Source of the DNA: Acidovorax sp. SUPP3334
GTDB taxonomy: Bacteria > Pseudomonadota > Gammaproteobacteria > Burkholderiales > Burkholderiaceae_C
DNA: 38,453 nucleotides
Reading direction: 5' to 3'
NCBI RefSeq assembly: GCF_030159055.1
Contig: NZ_BQXQ01000040.1
Location: forward strand, 1 to 38,453
The notes below the pieces were generated by a model, which was given only the letters and a program-made list of their open reading frames with translations, did no database searches and had not been told where the DNA came from. Both the position numbers and the translations under genes were made by a program. Below, in pieces: positions 8,209-18,780 of this stretch; the first letter of the stretch is position 1, and the number at the start of each line of letters is the position of its first letter.

Positions 8209-8838
8209 ATGAAGACCCCGCGCTGTGCCTTTTCAGTCGCTCTGGCGGCAGCCGCCCTGATGCTGGGCGGCTGCGCCGTCACCCGCACCGTGGACAGTTC
8301 GGTGCACAGCTACTCCACGCTGGCCGCCCTGCCTTCGCCGCCCACCTACCGCCTGGAGCAGTTGCCTTCTCAGCAGGCCCAGGCCGCGTCGTTCGCGCCC
8401 ATCGAGGCCATGGCCCAGCAATCGCTCGCCCGCGTGGGCTTGCAGCGCGACGATGCCAATGCCAGGCTCGTGCTGCAGATCGGCGCCCAGGCCAGCGATG
8501 CCACGCCGGCTGACTGGCCGTACTACGGCGACCCGTTCTATCCCCATTGGGGCCTGGGTTTCGGCTATGGGGGCCGCGGTGGCCGCTGGGGCTGGGGCAT
8601 GGGCGGCAGCTGGATGATGGACCGCCCGCCCACGCTCTACCGGCGCGAGGCCAGCCTGGTGCTGCGCGATGCCGCCTCGCAGAAGATCGTGTATGAAACC
8701 TCCGCCGTGCATGAGGATGTGTGGACCAACGACCCGGCCATCTTCGGCATTCTGTTCGACGCCGCGCTGACCGGTTTCCCGCAACCTCCGGCCGGCCCGC
8801 GCCAGGTGCGCACCATCTTCGCGCCGCCCGCCCGCTGA
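8209..8838 (+). CDS. DUF4136-type lipoprotein
   Basis: A 209-residue envelope lipoprotein. The signal peptide ends in a lipobox, LGGC, with the acylated cysteine at 22. AGGAGA lies 5 nt before the ATG. The mature part has the DUF4136 pattern: a strand with YSTLAALPSPPTYRLEQLPSQ, a core stating that alleles are averaged over a repeated NARLVLQIGAQ segment, a Gly/Trp/Tyr-rich linker (GFGYGGRGGRWGWGMGG), and a final strand block REASLVLRDAASQKIVYETSA. Function of the family is unknown; members are usually anchored in the outer or inner membrane. It follows ttcA by 58 bp. Confidence 0.82.
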   Translation: MKTPRCAFSVALAAAALMLGGCAVTRTVDSSVHSYSTLAALPSPPTYRLEQLPSQQAQAASFAPIEAMAQQSLARVGLQRDDANARLVLQIGAQASDATPADWPYYGDPFYPHWGLGFGYGGRGGRWGWGMGGSWMMDRPPTLYRREASLVLRDAASQKIVYETSAVHEDVWTNDPAIFGILFDAALTGFPQPPAGPRQVRTIFAPPAR

Positions 8839-8846
8839 CCCTCGCC

Positions 8847-9485
8847 ATGCAAGCCACCCGCATCATCGCCATCCGCCACGGAGAGACCGCCTGGAACGTG
8901 GACACCCGCATCCAGGGCCACCTGGACATTCCGCTGAACCACACTGGCCTGTGGCAGGCGCGCCGCGTGGGCGAGGCCCTGGCCGGCGAGCCCGTGGCCG
9001 CCATCTATGCCAGCGATCTGCAGCGTGCCCACGCCACCGCGCAGGCCGTGGCGGACACCACTGGCGCACCACTGATCGCAGAGCCCGGGTTGCGCGAGCG
9101 CAGCTTCGGCCAGCTGCAAGGCCGCACCTTCGCCGAGATCGAGAACGAACTGCCCGAAGAAGCCCGGCGCTGGCGCCAGCGCGATCCCCATTTCGTGCCC
9201 GAAGGCGGCGAGTCGCTGCTCGTGTTTCGCGAGCGCATCACGCGGACCACCGACCGGCTGGCACAGCGCCACCCGGGCCAACTGGTGGTGCTGGTGGCCC
9301 ATGGCGGTGTGATGGACGTGCTGTACCGGGCCGCCACGGGCCAGGAACTGCAGGCCCCACGCACATGGCAACTCACCAACGCAGCCATCAACCGCCTGCT
9401 CTGGACCGACAACGGACTCACCCTCGTCGGCTGGGCCGACACACAGCACCTGGACGACGCCACGCGCGATGAAGCCCATTCCTGA
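8847..9485 (+). CDS. histidine phosphatase family protein (phosphoglycerate mutase-like)
   Basis: A 212-residue branch 1 histidine phosphatase. The catalytic RHGE is at 10-13, with supporting R60, E84 in LRERSFG and a second histidine in VAHGG (H152), so the active-site set is complete. Substrates in this branch range from phosphoglycerate to alpha-ribazole phosphate and small sugar phosphates, and cannot be assigned here. It begins 8 bp after the lipoprotein stop and overlaps the next gene by 17 bp, so it is part of an operon. Confidence 0.9.
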   Translation: MQATRIIAIRHGETAWNVDTRIQGHLDIPLNHTGLWQARRVGEALAGEPVAAIYASDLQRAHATAQAVADTTGAPLIAEPGLRERSFGQLQGRTFAEIENELPEEARRWRQRDPHFVPEGGESLLVFRERITRTTDRLAQRHPGQLVVLVAHGGVMDVLYRAATGQELQAPRTWQLTNAAINRLLWTDNGLTLVGWADTQHLDDATRDEAHS

Positions 9486-10638
9486 TTCCCTGCGCGCCAG
9501 CATCGGGCTGCGCGTCGACCTGATCGACACCCCTGCACTCGTCGTTGACCTTGACGCCATGGAGCGCAACATCCAGCGCATGGCCGACTTCGCGCGCAAG
9601 CACCAGGTGCGCTGGCGGCCCCACGCCAAGATGCACAAAAGCGCCGAACTCGCATTGCTCATGCAGCAGGCTGGCGCGACCGGCGCCTGCGTGCAGAAGG
9701 TGAGCGAAGCCGATGCGCTGGCCGCCGGTGGCGTGAATGACCTGTACATCAGCAACCAGGTGATCGCCGGCGCCAAGCTGCTGCGCGTGGCGCGCCTGGC
9801 GCATCAGCTCGGCCTGCGCGGTGGGCGCCTGGCTCTGGCCGTGGACAGCGAAGAAGGCATCGAACGCCTGGCCGAGGCCATGGCGGTCACGGCCAGCGAT
9901 GCGGGCATCGATGTCTTCGTGGAAATCGACGTGGGCCAGCGGCGCTGCGGCGTGCAGCCCGGCGAGCCGGCCGTGGCCCTGGCGCTGGCCGTGTCGCGCC
10001 ATGCCCGGCTTCGTTTTGCCGGCCTGCACGCCTACCATGGCCGCGCGCAGCACTTGCGGGGCGCACAGGCACGCAGGGAGGCCATCGCCGCGGTGGTACA
10101 GGCCGCACGCCACACGCGCGACCTGATCGCCGCCGCCGGACTGCCGGTGCCTCTGGTCACCGGCGCAGGCACGGGCACGCTGGTGCATGAAGCGGCCAGC
10201 GGCATCTACGGCGAGTTGCAGGCGGGATCGTTCCTATTCATGGATGCCGACTACGCCAGCAACGAGCGCGAGCCCGCACAGCCCGCGTTCGAGCATGCCC
10301 TTTTCGTCAAGACGCAGGTCATTTCCAGCCAGGAGACGCACGCCGTGTGCGATGCGGGCCACAAGAGCCACGCCATCGATTCGGGCCTTCCGATCGTGGC
10401 GATGCTGCCGCCCGAGCGGGCCCTGCGCTACGCCAATGGCGGCGACGAGCACGGGATTCTCTATGCCGACGGCAACAAGGCCCGGCTGCCTTCGCTGGGC
10501 CGCATGCTGTGGCTCATTCCCGGCCATTGCGACCCGACGGTGAATCTGTACGATTTTTTGATCGGCGTGCGCGGTGGTCTGGCGCACGGGGTGGTGGAGC
10601 GGATCATCCGCGTGGATGCCCGGGGCGCGTTGACCTGA
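9469..10638 (+). CDS. DSD1/D-threonine aldolase-like PLP-dependent enzyme
   Basis: A fold-III (alanine racemase-like) PLP enzyme of 389 residues. The PLP lysine is K54 in RPHAKMHKS, the signature of metal-activated D-threonine aldolases, D-serine dehydratases and beta-hydroxyaspartate aldolases. Near the C-terminus, PGHCDPTVNLYD supplies the histidine/cysteine metal site of the same group. The reaction is likely retro-aldol cleavage or dehydration of a D-beta-hydroxy amino acid, but the substrate is not certain. The start codon lies inside the upstream phosphatase gene (17-bp overlap). No strong ribosome binding site is visible, suggesting coupled translation. Confidence 0.88.
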   Translation: MKPIPDSLRASIGLRVDLIDTPALVVDLDAMERNIQRMADFARKHQVRWRPHAKMHKSAELALLMQQAGATGACVQKVSEADALAAGGVNDLYISNQVIAGAKLLRVARLAHQLGLRGGRLALAVDSEEGIERLAEAMAVTASDAGIDVFVEIDVGQRRCGVQPGEPAVALALAVSRHARLRFAGLHAYHGRAQHLRGAQARREAIAAVVQAARHTRDLIAAAGLPVPLVTGAGTGTLVHEAASGIYGELQAGSFLFMDADYASNEREPAQPAFEHALFVKTQVISSQETHAVCDAGHKSHAIDSGLPIVAMLPPERALRYANGGDEHGILYADGNKARLPSLGRMLWLIPGHCDPTVNLYDFLIGVRGGLAHGVVERIIRVDARGALT

Positions 10639-10667
10639 AGCATCGGCGGGCGCCAGCGCGGTGCTCC

Positions 10668-10695
10668 ACAAAAAGAAAGGCCGGGTGATCCGGCC
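10668..10695 (-). terminator. Rho-independent terminator for the tail-collar gene
   Basis: On the minus strand GGCCGG-atcac-CCGGCC (10679-10695) forms a 6-bp GC stem with a 5-nt loop, followed at once by TTTCTTTTTGT. This is a standard intrinsic terminator. It lies about 85 bp beyond the stop of the minus-strand gene at 10780. It points the right way for that gene, not for the plus-strand aldolase-like gene. Confidence 0.8.
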
Positions 10696-10779
10696 CCATC
10701 GGCCATCGCCACCGAGGCGCTTGCTGCGCCCGGTCGGCAATGGCCTCAGACCGGCAGCGGCCGGCCTGCCCATTCGCCT

Positions 10780-11412
10780 TCAGGGACGCGATGGATAGAC
10801 GCCTTCGGTGGCGATGATGAAGTTCAGCGTCAGACCCGGCTGCAGGGTGCTGACCGTGACGGGCACGGTCATCTGCACAGGCGTGGGCGTGGCGCTGCCG
10901 GCCGGCTGCGTGGTAATGGCGGGCAGGGTCAAAGGTGCGTCGAAGGGCTTGAGCGTCGTGGTGGCGGACTTGGAGCTGTACACCTTGGCGGTGTTGTTGC
11001 CCGCCGATCCCTTGCCGGCGATCAACGTCGGTCCAGGAACGTTGTTGTCGCCCGTGGTGTCGTCAGCGGGAATGGACACTGCAGCCGTTCCGCCCGTGGC
11101 CACCGTCACTGCATGGGTATGGGCCGGCAGGTTGGCGAGCGACAGGACCGCGGCGCCCACGGCGGTGGTGGACGCTGTGGCGGCCCCGCTCGTGCCGCCG
11201 ATGGTCGTCATGTCCTGCGAACCCACCGGAACCCGGCTGCGCAGGTCTGGCAAGCCGAAGGTGTTGACGCCATCGCCGCCATACTGGGTACCCAGCAGCG
11301 AGAAGAGCGCCGGGTTTTGACTGATTGGTAAAAGCGCGCCGTTGCACAAGGCCCAGCCTTGCGGAACCCATGGCACGGCCCAAAGAATGATCTGCCCCAC
11401 AATCGGATCCAT
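10780..11412 (-). CDS. phage tail-collar domain protein
   Basis: A 210-residue protein with a Phage Tail Collar domain at the start: GQIILWAVPWVPQGWALCNG, LLPISQNPALFSLLGTQYGG and TFGLPDLRSRVPVG are close to the family consensus. The rest is Ala/Thr/Val-rich beta sequence with HTHAV, ending in LNFIIATEGVYP, a typical closing strand. The start is ATG 11412 with GAAGGA about 5 nt upstream; the ORF is open further up, but without support. Such proteins occur in phage tails, in contractile injection devices and as stand-alone microcystin-dependent (MdpB-like) proteins. No other phage gene is nearby, so it is a single cassette with its own terminator. Confidence 0.85.
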   Translation of the reverse strand: MDPIVGQIILWAVPWVPQGWALCNGALLPISQNPALFSLLGTQYGGDGVNTFGLPDLRSRVPVGSQDMTTIGGTSGAATASTTAVGAAVLSLANLPAHTHAVTVATGGTAAVSIPADDTTGDNNVPGPTLIAGKGSAGNNTAKVYSSKSATTTLKPFDAPLTLPAITTQPAGSATPTPVQMTVPVTVSTLQPGLTLNFIIATEGVYPSRP

Positions 11413-11643
11413 TTGTATCCTTCTCCCAAAAAAAGGTTTGTCGATCGGTACCCGCACCTGGCAGCGATGCTTTGGATGTTCTCGCGGCAAAGCCGGGTGA
11501 AAGAAGTAAACACCAGAACCCGAAGGGCCACAAGGGAGAATTCACGGGGCGTCTCGAATGCCACGCACTGATGTCCGCGCGGGTGTCCGGCGGTCGCTGA
11601 CCCACCGCAAGAGCAGCCGAAAGAGAAGTCCGAAGGGAGCGGG

Positions 11644-12717
<1,074 letters not shown>

Positions 12718-12727
12718 GCGTTGCGGA

Positions 12728-14656
12728 TCAGTTGGCGGTCCAGGCGTAGTACACGGGGCCTTCGTATTGGTACACCGGATAGGTGGCCTGCACGAAGTCG
12801 CGCTCTCCCTGGCTGATGGTGTAGAAGTGCGTGCCATTGCTCTTGTTGAAGAAACGGTAGATCGCGGTCGAGCCGTTGCCGGCGCCGGTCTGGGCATACC
12901 AGATCGGACCTTCGTCTTCGAACGACGGATAGGTCGCGCGCACGAAGTCGCGCTCACCCGCGTCGATGGTGTAGAAGTGCGCGCCGTTGCTCTTGTTGAA
13001 GAACCGGTACACGGCGCTCTGGCCGGCGGTGGCACCGCCGTAGGCGTAGAAAGCGACGCCTTCGTAGGCGAAGGCCGGATAGGTGTTGATCACGAAGTCG
13101 CGCTCGCCTGCGCTGGCCGTGAAGAAGTGCGACCCTGTGCTGCTGTTGAAGAAGCGGTACACGGCGGTGCGGCCGCTGGCGCTGGTGGCTGGCGACAGCC
13201 AGTCCTTGATGGCCGCGTTGTAGGCCACGTCGAAACGGCCGTAGAAATCGGAGGATGCCTTGTTGGTGCACACGGCGCTGCCGCCGTAGAGCGTGCCGAC
13301 CAGCGCGCCGCCAGAGAAGATGCCCGAGCCGCTGCTGCCGCCCTCGGTCGTGCCCTGGCTCCACGTCACCCGGTAGAAGTTGCCACTGGTGCCGCTGCAA
13401 GTGAAATTGGTGCCGCTCAGAGACGTGCAATTGCTCAACGACGCCAGATTGCCGAAGCTGATCTTCTGCAGGTCGCCCGCTGGATGGTGGATGCCGACCA
13501 GGGCACCGCCCAGCGCCTGGGGATTGGCGTTCCATGCCGCGAACACCGCGCCGGCTGGCGGTGCCTCGTTCAGGCGCAGGAAAGACGTGTCGCTGCTGGC
13601 CGTCGCATAAAGCAGCGTGGCGCCGCCCGTGCGGGCCGTGGTGCTGGACGACAGCGTGCGGCTGTTGCAACTGGGCGAGCGGTAGAACCAGTCGGTGCGC
13701 AGCGTGGAAGCCACGGTCTGGGTGGAAATGCAATGGTTGGCCGAGATGAAGTACGGCGTGCCGGTCCCATCGCGGTCGTTCAGCAGCGTGCCGGTACACA
13801 GATACGCTTTGCCATCATCGCGCACGAAAATCATCCGGGCCACGGCGTTGCGCTGGCTGGCGTATTCGTCGTAGCAGGTCGAATCCAGGTTGCAGGTGTC
13901 GGACTCGTTGATCTTGGCTTGCTCGAACTCGTCGGCCGTCGGCAGCGACAGGTTGGCATAGATGTGCGACAGGCGAGGCACCGAGAGGTCGATCGCGCTG
14001 GCGGGCGTGCCGGCCGGCAGTTCGATCTCCAGCGTGGCTTCGTCACCACCCGTATCAGGCGTCCACCACGTGCGCCCGGCATCGGAGGCATCGCCGGCCG
14101 TCTGGTTGCGCTCGAGAATCTGCAGCACCTCCTGGCCGGCGATCTCGAACACGGCCGATGGCTTGGCCTGGCTGTACACCCGCAGCACGGCGCTGCCGGG
14201 CAGCTTGCGCACCAGCACACCCAGGCGAATGCCATGGGCACCATCGGCGGAGAAGCTCAAGGCAGCGATCCGACCGCCGTTCGCCGTGGGCGTCCACTGC
14301 AATTGCTGCAGGGTGGCACTCGCGGTCGAGGTCTGGGACACGCTGCGTGGCGTGCCGATCTGGCGCGGGCCGATGCCGCCCGATTCCACTGCGGCGTCCT
14401 TGGACTGGTCCAGCGGCCCGAGGGCGATGCGCGCCGGCGCGATGGCCACGCGCACGGATCGGTCCTTGAGCCGCGCCACGTCCTGCACCGCAGACGCCGG
14501 CTGCTCGCGCGATTCAACGCTGTACACGAGTGCTTTCGCCGAAGGCGCCACAGCGGCCTGCGCCACCTCGGTGCCACTCCCGCCGCCACATGCGGCCAGC
14601 ACCGAGGCCACCGCTAACACCGCCAGAGATCCAACTCGCCTCAATACCAACTGCAT
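12728..14656 (-). CDS. secreted trypsin-like (lysyl endopeptidase-like) protease with three DUF5648 repeats
   Basis: 642 residues. The N-terminus ends in a lipobox LAAC (C23), so it is probably a lipoprotein or is exported. After a 220-residue pro-like region with WTPTANGG and GRTWWTPD, the serine protease domain shows H308 in SANHC, D356 in [10 protein letters not shown] and S442 in GGSSGSG. The layout resembles Achromobacter protease I-type enzymes, and cysteines are numerous, suggesting disulfides. The C-terminus has three tandem DUF5648 units (about 498-540, 548-590, 598-640), each with YRFFN...G.HF(Y/F)T...GERDFV..TYP. This repeat is often found on secreted hydrolases and may bind sugars or wall. 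The start is ATG 14656, with AGGAG 7 nt upstream. A shorter paralogue lies immediately upstream. Confidence 0.88.
   Translation of the reverse strand: MQLVLRRVGSLAVLAVASVLAACGGGSGTEVAQAAVAPSAKALVYSVESREQPASAVQDVARLKDRSVRVAIAPARIALGPLDQSKDAAVESGGIGPRQIGTPRSVSQTSTASATLQQLQWTPTANGGRIAALSFSADGAHGIRLGVLVRKLPGSAVLRVYSQAKPSAVFEIAGQEVLQILERNQTAGDASDAGRTWWTPDTGGDEATLEIELPAGTPASAIDLSVPRLSHIYANLSLPTADEFEQAKINESDTCNLDSTCYDEYASQRNAVARMIFVRDDGKAYLCTGTLLNDRDGTGTPYFISANHCISTQTVASTLRTDWFYRSPSCNSRTLSSSTTARTGGATLLYATASSDTSFLRLNEAPPAGAVFAAWNANPQALGGALVGIHHPAGDLQKISFGNLASLSNCTSLSGTNFTCSGTSGNFYRVTWSQGTTEGGSSGSGIFSGGALVGTLYGGSAVCTNKASSDFYGRFDVAYNAAIKDWLSPATSASGRTAVYRFFNSSTGSHFFTASAGERDFVINTYPAFAYEGVAFYAYGGATAGQSAVYRFFNKSNGAHFYTIDAGERDFVRATYPSFEDEGPIWYAQTGAGNGSTAIYRFFNKSNGTHFYTISQGERDFVQATYPVYQYEGPVYYAWTAN
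12737..13165 (-). repeat. three tandem DUF5648 repeat units
   Basis: Three coding repeats of about 150 bp encode residues 498-540, 548-590 and 598-640 of the protease. Each has Y-R-F-F-N, a G-x-H-F-aromatic-T core, GERDFV and a YP-x-x-x-(Y/D)EG end. Units 2 and 3 share [13 protein letters not shown] and are closer to one another than to unit 1, which has [14 protein letters not shown]. The linkers are Gly/Ser/Ala-rich. Confidence 0.8.
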
Positions 14657-14792
14657 GGCCACACTCCTGTGATCTGACCGAAGCGGCTGACATGCCGCTC
14701 CAGAATTGCAAAATGTGCCACAGCCTCATGGCTGTCGGCGGGTGATGTCGCCGCCGCGTTGCCCCATGGCATCACATGCGGACTGGTTGCGG

Positions 14793-16424
14793 TTACCGGG
14801 CGGCCAGCCAATGGTTCTCCAGAGAAACGCTGTCGGCAGGAAGACCGCCCGGAGCACCCGCATGGCCAGCCTGTGCGGCGCTCCAAGGCTTCCAGAACCG
14901 GTGTGCCGCAGGGTGCCAGGCCAGCGCAACACTGACCGGGGGCGACAGCCATTGCTTGAGACCCCTCTGATAGGCCAGGTCGAATCGGCCGTAAACCCGC
15001 ACGTCGTTCACGGAGCATTGCGCGCTGGCGGCGAAGCCGTACAGGGTGCCGATCACGTGGCCCTCACGGAAGATGGCCGAGCCGCTGCTGCCGTCTTCCA
15101 CCGTTCCGCGATCGAATCCGACGTCGTAATAGCCGGCCGAGGCATCCGTCGAGGAGTCGCACAGCATCGAGCCGTCCGTGTCGTTGGTGCAGGCCAGCGT
15201 GCCCATGATGCTGCCGGTGCTGATCTTCTGCAGATCCCCCCGGGGATGATGGATGCCGACCACGGCCGCCCCTTCCGCCTGCGGGCTGGCGTCCCAGGCG
15301 GCGAACACGGCGCCAGCGGGCGGGGCCTCGTTCAGCCGCAGCAGGGCGGTGTCGGTGTCCGCGCTGGCATGAAGGAGCGTCGCGCCCCCAGTGCGTGCGG
15401 TGGACTGCGGCGACAGCGCGCCGCTGTTGCAGGCCTGCGAACGGAAGAACCAGTCGGTCTGCAAGGTGGACGCCACCGTCTGCGAAGCGATGCAGTGGTT
15501 GGCGCTGAGGAAATACGGCGTTCTCGTGGCATCGCGGTCGTTCAGCAGCGTGCCGGTGCACACGTACGCCTTGCCGTTGTCCACGAAGAGCATGCGCGCC
15601 ACCGCATCGCGCTGGGCCGCGTATTCGTCGAAGCAGGTGGCGTCCAGGTTGCAGCCGATGGCATCGCCGACGGCCTTGGCGACCTGGGCGCCCTCGGGGG
15701 GCAGGGACATGGTCTCGAACAGGTGTGCGAGCGTCGGAACCGCCACGTCCAGCAGGGTGGCAGGCACGCCTGCAGGCAGCTCGATCTCCAGCGTGGCTTC
15801 GCTGGCGCCGGCATCCGGAGTCCACCAAGTGCGCCCGTTGCCGGAGACATCGCCAGCCGCGACATTGCGTTCGAGGATCTGAAGGATGGCCTGGCCGGTG
15901 ATTTCATACACCGACGCGGGGCGGTCCTGGCGGTACACGCGCACCACGGCCTCCGCCGGCATCTGCCGCACCTGCAGGCCCAGGCGCAGGCCCTGCGCAT
16001 CCTGGGAAGAAAAGCTCACCGCGGCCTTCGTACCGCCGCTGGCAGTCGGCGTCCATCGCAGCAGCCGCTGCAGGCTTTGCGCCGTGGCGGTGGCCTCCAC
16101 CGCACGGGCATCGCCCACCTGGCGGGCGCTGCCTGGCTGGACCACCATGGATTTCTGGCGCACCAAGGCCGGCAGGGCCACCCGGGCCGGCTCTGCCTGC
16201 AGGCCCGCAGGCCGCTGCTTGATACCGAAATTCCGGGCCTCTGCCTGAGCAGGCTGCACCGCCGATCCGACCCGCAGCGGTTCGGAGGCCGGCTCGCCAT
16301 TGCCTGCGGCGGCAACGGCGCTCTGGCTGCCGCCGATTTCGCTTGCGCCTCCGCCGCAGCCGCACGCCAGGCAGGCGACCGCCAGCAACGCGGCGCTTCG
16401 AACCATCCAATGACTTTTTTCCAT
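14793..16424 (-). CDS. secreted trypsin-like protease, paralogue without DUF5648 repeats
   Basis: 543 residues, clearly paralogous to the gene at 12728-14656. Shared blocks are [60 protein letters not shown] and LQKIS. The triad is complete: H310 in SANHC, D358 in DTDTALLRLN and S447 in DGSSGSA. The signal segment AALLAVACLACGCGGG contains cysteines that could be a lipobox. Instead of DUF5648 repeats it ends in about 50 residues (VALAWHPAAHRFWKPW...) unlike the paralogue, perhaps out-of-frame remnants. The start is ATG 16424 with AAAAGGAG 8-10 nt upstream; the open frame to 16514 lacks such a site. Confidence 0.85.
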   Translation of the reverse strand: MEKSHWMVRSAALLAVACLACGCGGGASEIGGSQSAVAAAGNGEPASEPLRVGSAVQPAQAEARNFGIKQRPAGLQAEPARVALPALVRQKSMVVQPGSARQVGDARAVEATATAQSLQRLLRWTPTASGGTKAAVSFSSQDAQGLRLGLQVRQMPAEAVVRVYRQDRPASVYEITGQAILQILERNVAAGDVSGNGRTWWTPDAGASEATLEIELPAGVPATLLDVAVPTLAHLFETMSLPPEGAQVAKAVGDAIGCNLDATCFDEYAAQRDAVARMLFVDNGKAYVCTGTLLNDRDATRTPYFLSANHCIASQTVASTLQTDWFFRSQACNSGALSPQSTARTGGATLLHASADTDTALLRLNEAPPAGAVFAAWDASPQAEGAAVVGIHHPRGDLQKISTGSIMGTLACTNDTDGSMLCDSSTDASAGYYDVGFDRGTVEDGSSGSAIFREGHVIGTLYGFAASAQCSVNDVRVYGRFDLAYQRGLKQWLSPPVSVALAWHPAAHRFWKPWSAAQAGHAGAPGGLPADSVSLENHWLAAR

Positions 16425-16547
16425 AGACACAACTCCTTTTGTTGATTGATTTTTGGGTCGCGCCGTTTCACACCGATCCACGGCACGCCTGAATTCCGCA
16501 AATTTCTGGCTCACACCTTCATGGGCAATGGGTTGCCGGGCCCTGCC

Positions 16548-17120
16548 CTACTTGGCCAGCGCCTTGAGCGCCAGCTTGATCCCGTCGCTCACGCCCACGT
16601 CCTGGGGCAGCGCCTTCAGCGCCGCGGCGGCCTCCTTGTCGTTGTAGCCCAGCGCCAGCAGGGCCTGGAGGATGTCGGCCTGCGCATCGCTCGTGGCATG
16701 CGCATGGGCGCCGATGTCGGCCCCGAGCTTGCCCTTGAGCTCCAGCAGCAGGCGCTCGGCGGTCTTCTTGCCGATGCCGGGCACCTTCACCAGGCGCCCC
16801 GCTTCCTGCAAAGACACGGCCTGGGCGAGGTCTGGCACGCCCATGCCGCTCAGGATGGACAGCGCGGTGCGCGGGCCCACCCCCGAAATCTTGATGAGTT
16901 CACGGAACGCCTGCCGCTCCGTCGCCGTGGCGAAGCCATAAAGCAGTTGCGCGTCTTCGCGCACGATGAACTGGGTGAGCAGGGCCACCCGTTCGCCCAC
17001 GGGTGGCAGGTTGTAGAAGGTGCTCATGGGCACCTGAACCTCGTAGCCGACGCCGTGGCAGTCCAGCAGCACCTCTGGAGGATTTTTTTCCAGCAGCGTG
17101 CCGGTGAGTTTGCCTATCAT
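16548..17120 (-). CDS. ruvA: Holliday junction DNA-binding protein RuvA
   Basis: The tetrameric junction-binding subunit that loads RuvB, 190 residues as usual. Domain I starts [12 protein letters not shown], with GVGYEVQVP; domain II has the two helix-hairpin-helix motifs [17 protein letters not shown] and [19 protein letters not shown]; domain III is the C-terminal helix bundle with [17 protein letters not shown] lies about 6 nt before the ATG. It is divergent from ybeZ, whose start codon is 48 bp away. A GATAAT on the minus strand at 17160-17165 is a possible -10. ruvB is displaced by two protease genes. Confidence 0.96.
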   Translation of the reverse strand: MIGKLTGTLLEKNPPEVLLDCHGVGYEVQVPMSTFYNLPPVGERVALLTQFIVREDAQLLYGFATATERQAFRELIKISGVGPRTALSILSGMGVPDLAQAVSLQEAGRLVKVPGIGKKTAERLLLELKGKLGADIGAHAHATSDAQADILQALLALGYNDKEAAAALKALPQDVGVSDGIKLALKALAK

Positions 17121-17168
17121 TGATGTCCTTCGCCGCGCTGTTGCGGCCGTCCAACCGGAATTATCCGC

Positions 17169-18128
17169 GTGATCCTGCGACACACCTTCACTCCCCACAA
17201 CAACAACCGCCTGGCGCACCTTTGCGGCCCGGCCGATGCCAACCTGCGCACCATCGAGACATCGCTGTCGGTCAGCATCGCGCACCGGCACGAGCAGTTC
17301 AAGGTGGACGGGCCCAAGGCCAAGGCCACGCAGGCCATGGAGCTGCTGCAGGCGCTCTACGAAATGGCAGATCGGCCCATCGCCGAGGAACACCTGCAGC
17401 TCATGCTGGCCGGCGACAGTTCCATGCTGGAGGCGCCCGGTGACGGCGCGGTGACGCTCAACACCCGCCGGGCCGACCTGCGCGCCCGCACGCCCACGCA
17501 GAGCAATTACCTGGACAACATCGCCGGCCACGACATCACCTTCGGCATCGGCCCGGCCGGCACCGGCAAGACCTACCTGGCGGTCGCCTGCGCGGTGGAT
17601 GCGCTCGAGCGCAACGCGGTGCAGCGCATCGTGCTGACCCGCCCCGCCGTCGAGGCCGGCGAGCGCCTGGGATTCCTGCCCGGCGACCTCACGCAGAAGG
17701 TGGACCCGTACCTGCGCCCGCTGTACGACGCGCTCTACGACCTCATGGGCTACGAAAAAGTGCAGAAGGCCTTCGAGCGCAATGCGCTGGAGATCGCGCC
17801 GCTGGCGTTCATGCGCGGGCGCACGTTGAACAACGCCTTCATCATCCTGGACGAGGCCCAGAACACCACGCCCGAGCAGATGAAGATGTTCCTCACCCGC
17901 ATCGGCTTCGGCGCCCGCGCGGTGGTGACGGGCGACGTGAGCCAGATCGACCTGCCCAAGGGCGCGATGAGCGGCTTGATCGACGCCGAGCGGGTGCTCA
18001 AGCGCGTCAAGGGCATCGCCATCACCCGGTTCACCACGGCCGATGTGGTGCGCCACCCGCTGATTGCCCGCATCGTGGACGCCTACGATGCCCAGCGCTC
18101 GGCAGGCAGCCGCGCAGGTCACTCCTGA
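17169..18128 (+). CDS. ybeZ: PhoH-family ATPase YbeZ
   Basis: A PhoH-like protein of 319 residues, the YbeZ type that partners the endoribonuclease YbeY in rRNA processing and ribosome quality control. Walker A GPAGTGKT is at 128-135 and Walker B-like FIILDEAQN at about 225-232, with further PhoH blocks [16 protein letters not shown] and [11 protein letters not shown]. The start is GTG 17169, which gives the family-typical (M)[16 protein letters not shown] opening. ybeY follows after 44 bp that consist of a dispersed repeat. Confidence 0.94.
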   Translation: MILRHTFTPHNNNRLAHLCGPADANLRTIETSLSVSIAHRHEQFKVDGPKAKATQAMELLQALYEMADRPIAEEHLQLMLAGDSSMLEAPGDGAVTLNTRRADLRARTPTQSNYLDNIAGHDITFGIGPAGTGKTYLAVACAVDALERNAVQRIVLTRPAVEAGERLGFLPGDLTQKVDPYLRPLYDALYDLMGYEKVQKAFERNALEIAPLAFMRGRTLNNAFIILDEAQNTTPEQMKMFLTRIGFGARAVVTGDVSQIDLPKGAMSGLIDAERVLKRVKGIAITRFTTADVVRHPLIARIVDAYDAQRSAGSRAGHS

Positions 18129-18175
18129 ATTGATAGCATTACTCCCTAGGGAATCATGCGCCAGAGGCCAAAATG
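18129..18175 (+). repeat. dispersed repeat, copy B, filling the ybeZ-ybeY gap and supplying the ybeY ribosome binding site
   Basis: The whole intergenic gap reads as the right half of the repeat: TTGATAGC, then CTCCCTAGGGAAT (palindromic centre TCCCTAGGGA), then TGCGCCAGAGGCC and AAAATG. It shares TAGC, CCCTAG and the TG(C/T)GC...GCC block with copies A and C. AGAGG at 18163-18167 is 5 nt before the ybeY ATG, and the final ATG of the element is the start codon. Confidence 0.55.
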
Positions 18176-18631
18176 ACCTTGAACCACCTGACCCTGTCGC
18201 TGCAGTTCGCACGCTTTCCTGAGGTGCAGGCGCACCGCGCCGCATTGCCCCGCCACGCGGCGGCGCGCTTCATTCGCCATGCGCTGTCGAGTGACGCCGA
18301 GATCACCGTTCGCATCGTCGATGCCGAAGAGGGCCAGGCGCTCAACCGCGAGTACCGCCAGAAGGACTACGCCACCAACGTGCTCACCTTCGACTACGCG
18401 CAGGAGCCCCTGGTCATGGCCGATCTGGTGCTGTGCGCCCCCGTGGTGGAGCGCGAGGCGCGCGAGCAGAACCGGGACCTGCGCGCGCACTATGCCCACC
18501 TGCTGGTGCACGGCACCCTGCACGCCCAGGGCTGGGACCATGAAACCAGCGCCGAAGACGCCGACGAGATGGAGGCGTACGAAACCGCCATCCTGCAGGA
18601 ACTGGGCTTCGAAGACCCCTACGCGGACTGA
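18173..18631 (+). CDS. ybeY: endoribonuclease / rRNA maturation factor YbeY
   Basis: 152 residues. The zinc-binding motif H-x3-H-x5-H is clear in [11 protein letters not shown] (H113, H117, H123), and the preceding [18 protein letters not shown] block is diagnostic. YbeY is a single-strand endoribonuclease needed for 16S rRNA 3' end maturation and 70S quality control. Translation appears to start from a ribosome binding site contributed by the repeat element filling the gap after ybeZ. A pseudogene follows. Confidence 0.96.
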   Translation: MTLNHLTLSLQFARFPEVQAHRAALPRHAAARFIRHALSSDAEITVRIVDAEEGQALNREYRQKDYATNVLTFDYAQEPLVMADLVLCAPVVEREAREQNRDLRAHYAHLLVHGTLHAQGWDHETSAEDADEMEAYETAILQELGFEDPYAD

Positions 18632-18780
18632 GCCGCAGGGCGCCTGGCCGCCTTTTCCACCGGGGCAACGGCCGCACGGTCCTAGGGCTCCACTCTCGCC
18701 ATCCATCCTCCCAACGCGCACCGCATCACAGGGCAAAAGGTGGCGGGTGTTTTGACCGGCATACGCCCAGTCGCTTGCGG

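Noticed and set aside
10780-11412. Prophage
   Set aside because: Only one tail-like gene; no integrase, portal, terminase or lysis gene nearby.
14706-16445. 579-codon plus-strand open frame opposite the second protease gene
   Set aside because: Same reason: complementary-strand shadow of a recognised protease, without a ribosome binding site or motif.
16524-16537. Terminator after ruvA (GGCAA-TGGG-TTGCC)
   Set aside because: The stem is only 5 bp and no T-run follows on the minus strand.
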